DNA of 64,000 nucleotides from CAKZSB01 sp964573105 (GTDB taxonomy: Bacteria; Pseudomonadota; Gammaproteobacteria; Granulosicoccales; Granulosicoccaceae), in NCBI GenBank assembly GCA_964573105.1, contig CAZNIS010000002.1, positions 62,001 through 126,000 on the forward strand, in the 5' to 3' direction. The notes below the pieces were generated by a model that had not been told where the DNA came from, ran no database searches, and was given only the letters and a program-made list of their open reading frames with translations. Positions 62,683 to 64,000 of this stretch are shown here, one piece after another. The first letter of the stretch is position 1. Every line of letters starts with the position of its first letter. A program made the position numbers and the translations under genes.

Positions 62683-64000
62683 ATGACAGAGCTTTGTGAG
62701 AGGAACGACATCAGCGCCAGCAGCGTAGTCGATTGCCGCAATGTGGTGGTTTTCGGCACTGGCCGCCCGTCCGCCGGCGGCGATCTGGTCGTTCAGACGC
62801 TGCAATACCTCGCCGCCGAAGACCTCATCGGCAAGGTGACAGTGGCTAACGTCCGGAAAACCAGCGATTTCGCGATCGACGCTCGCTCGACGGCGATTTT
62901 CGTGTTTCTGCTCGATAGCCGCTTCCTCGCCTCTGCCGGTGGCATTGCCGCTTGCAGCCGTGCTCCCCAATGGGCACAGGACGGCGCGCTGATTGTGCCG
63001 GTGGTGCTGGATGCGAACCTTTCGCTTGATGCCACCGCACTGGCCAACCACGCACCGATTGCCCTGGATCCCGGGGCTAACATGGCGCGCAAGCTGTCTG
63101 ACCTTGAGTCGGCGGTGCTGGCGCACGCCAGTCGAGCTCGCGTTGAAATGCCGCAGGCAGTGACGGTTCCCTCCAGTGCCGCCGATCGCCTGGCCAACAC
63201 CAGCCAGATTGCCGAAGTGGTCGATTTGCTGCCGTGCCACATGACGATCTACGACGACTTTGTCGAACAGCTGGTCAGCAGGCTGCAGATCCGGCGCATG
63301 AAAAACGAGCAGCGCCACCTAAACCTTTTCTCTGAAGCGCTGAAGGATCTGTTCAACGCGGAGATGGTCTATTGCTATCTGCGCGGCAGCGACGGACAAC
63401 TGCATTTGTTCGAGGCAGAATCCAATCGTCCGCTGCACGGTTGCACCGCGTCGATGGTGCACGGCGTGCTAGAAGATGCGCTGGAAAGTTTCGAGACCAA
63501 TCGCAAAGCGCGATCCATGCTGTTGAAGAATTTTTTACCCGAACTGGTCGCCGACGCCGACAGCAGCATTGAGTGCACGGTGGTGGTCAATGACCGATTG
63601 GCCAACTGCGGTGTGTTTATCGCGGCCAGCGCCAATGCCAGTCGCTATCCACAGACAGAGATCATCGGCACGATCATCAATTCGCTGCACGATTACTTTA
63701 CCTCCAGCGAATCGCGCAGTTTCGAAAAACTCAAGGCACGCGTCTACGATGATTTAAAACGCAGCTATCGCTATGTCAGCGACGATATGTATCAGGACAG
63801 ACTGCGTCTGTTCGCAAGCCAGATCAGTCATTTGAGTGTGCAGTTTGAACCCATCCTAAAGTTCGATCACGAAACACAACAAGTTAGCATTTACGCCTAT
63901 GAGGCGCTGGCCCGCGAAGACAGCACTGCGGTAACGGCGCCGGTTGAAGTCTTTCAGACGGCCAACCTGTGGGGCATGGGTTTTCAATCAGAAGTAGACA
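62683..64000 (+). CDS. EAL-domain signalling protein, 3' end outside the window
   Basis: The first 439 codons from ATG 62683; the frame runs through the right edge. Residues about 20-150 form an alpha/beta domain reminiscent of TIR-like folds (a FVFLLDSRFLAS strand/loop and LIVPVVLD strand), but I cannot confirm it. About 185-370 may be a GAF-like sensory domain. From about 385 an EAL phosphodiesterase domain begins (FEPILKF, then YEALAR near 405 with the metal-binding glutamate), followed by the usual PVEVFQTA segment. If the rest is intact it hydrolyses c-di-GMP; the catalytic core lies outside the window. Confidence 0.8.
   Translation, partial: MTELCERNDISASSVVDCRNVVVFGTGRPSAGGDLVVQTLQYLAAEDLIGKVTVANVRKTSDFAIDARSTAIFVFLLDSRFLASAGGIAACSRAPQWAQDGALIVPVVLDANLSLDATALANHAPIALDPGANMARKLSDLESAVLAHASRARVEMPQAVTVPSSAADRLANTSQIAEVVDLLPCHMTIYDDFVEQLVSRLQIRRMKNEQRHLNLFSEALKDLFNAEMVYCYLRGSDGQLHLFEAESNRPLHGCTASMVHGVLEDALESFETNRKARSMLLKNFLPELVADADSSIECTVVVNDRLANCGVFIAASANASRYPQTEIIGTIINSLHDYFTSSESRSFEKLKARVYDDLKRSYRYVSDDMYQDRLRLFASQISHLSVQFEPILKFDHETQQVSIYAYEALAREDSTAVTAPVEVFQTANLWGMGFQSEVD

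Noticed and set aside
1..64000. CRISPR array, prophage, insertion sequence or toxin-antitoxin module
   Set aside because: No regularly spaced direct repeats, transposase, phage structural gene or toxin-antitoxin pair was seen; the XerD-type recombinase sits in its usual housekeeping context with dsbC.

Overview
The window looks like a piece of gammaproteobacterial chromosome. Evidence is gene order and content: pepA-holC-valS divergent from lptF-lptG, xerD followed by dsbC, tamA-tamB, truD, djlA, sbcB, ampD, gshA, and small conserved proteins of the DUF2058, DUF465, DUF1820 and YeiW types. Base composition is moderately GC-rich and even. I see no phage, insertion sequence, CRISPR array or rRNA operon. 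GTG and TTG starts are common. Family names come from motif and whole-protein recognition without database searches. I cannot assign an order or genus.

Layout. 1-7.4 kb: a truncated IalB-like exported protein, then glycogen metabolism as two divergent pairs (glgB-glgA leftward, glgC-malQ rightward). 7.5-12.3 kb: rlmKL, sohB and a VpsR-like regulator with several degenerate key motifs. 12.7-15.7 kb: divergent acyl-CoA synthetase and family III CoA-transferase. 15.7-21 kb: tamA-tamB. 21-26 kb: a thioredoxin-fold protein, two unrecognised membrane proteins and a heme A synthase. 26-32 kb: lon, pta, ampD, a membrane class III nucleotide cyclase and bpt. 32.7-37.3 kb: sbcB, a DUF2058 protein, dsbB, an IMPase-family phosphatase and a YbfF-like hydrolase. 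37.4-43.1 kb: rightward run gshA, mobA, moeA, yeiW and a tandem-receiver/PAS/degenerate-GGDEF protein. 43.3-50.9 kb: valS, holC, pepA and lptFG. 51-54 kb: a lysine-rich histone H1-like protein, an RDD membrane protein and a second moeA. 54.5-62.3 kb: xerD, dsbC, a DUF465 protein, truD, djlA, a lipoprotein, moaB, rluB, tRNA-Ser(GGA), a DUF1820 protein and an MBL-fold hydrolase. 62.7-64 kb: the first 439 codons of an EAL-domain protein with an unusual N-terminus.

Themes. Four molybdenum cofactor genes are spread over the window (mobA, two moeA, moaB). Envelope functions dominate: LPS export, TamAB, Dsb proteins, murein recycling. Signalling is represented by a cyclase, a VpsR-like protein, a degenerate GGDEF protein and an EAL protein, which points to cyclic-nucleotide control.

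The most distinctive non-coding finding is a dispersed repeat. Two 112-bp copies in opposite orientation (34203-34314 and 43158-43269) differ at 3 positions. A diverged third copy lies at 52570-52751. Each follows the 3' end of a gene in the same relative orientation, after a terminator-like stem. The mismatches in the long stem are all compatible with G-U pairing in the RNA read from the upstream gene, and all three differences between the copies preserve pairing. It may be a mobile 3'-end RNA hairpin element.
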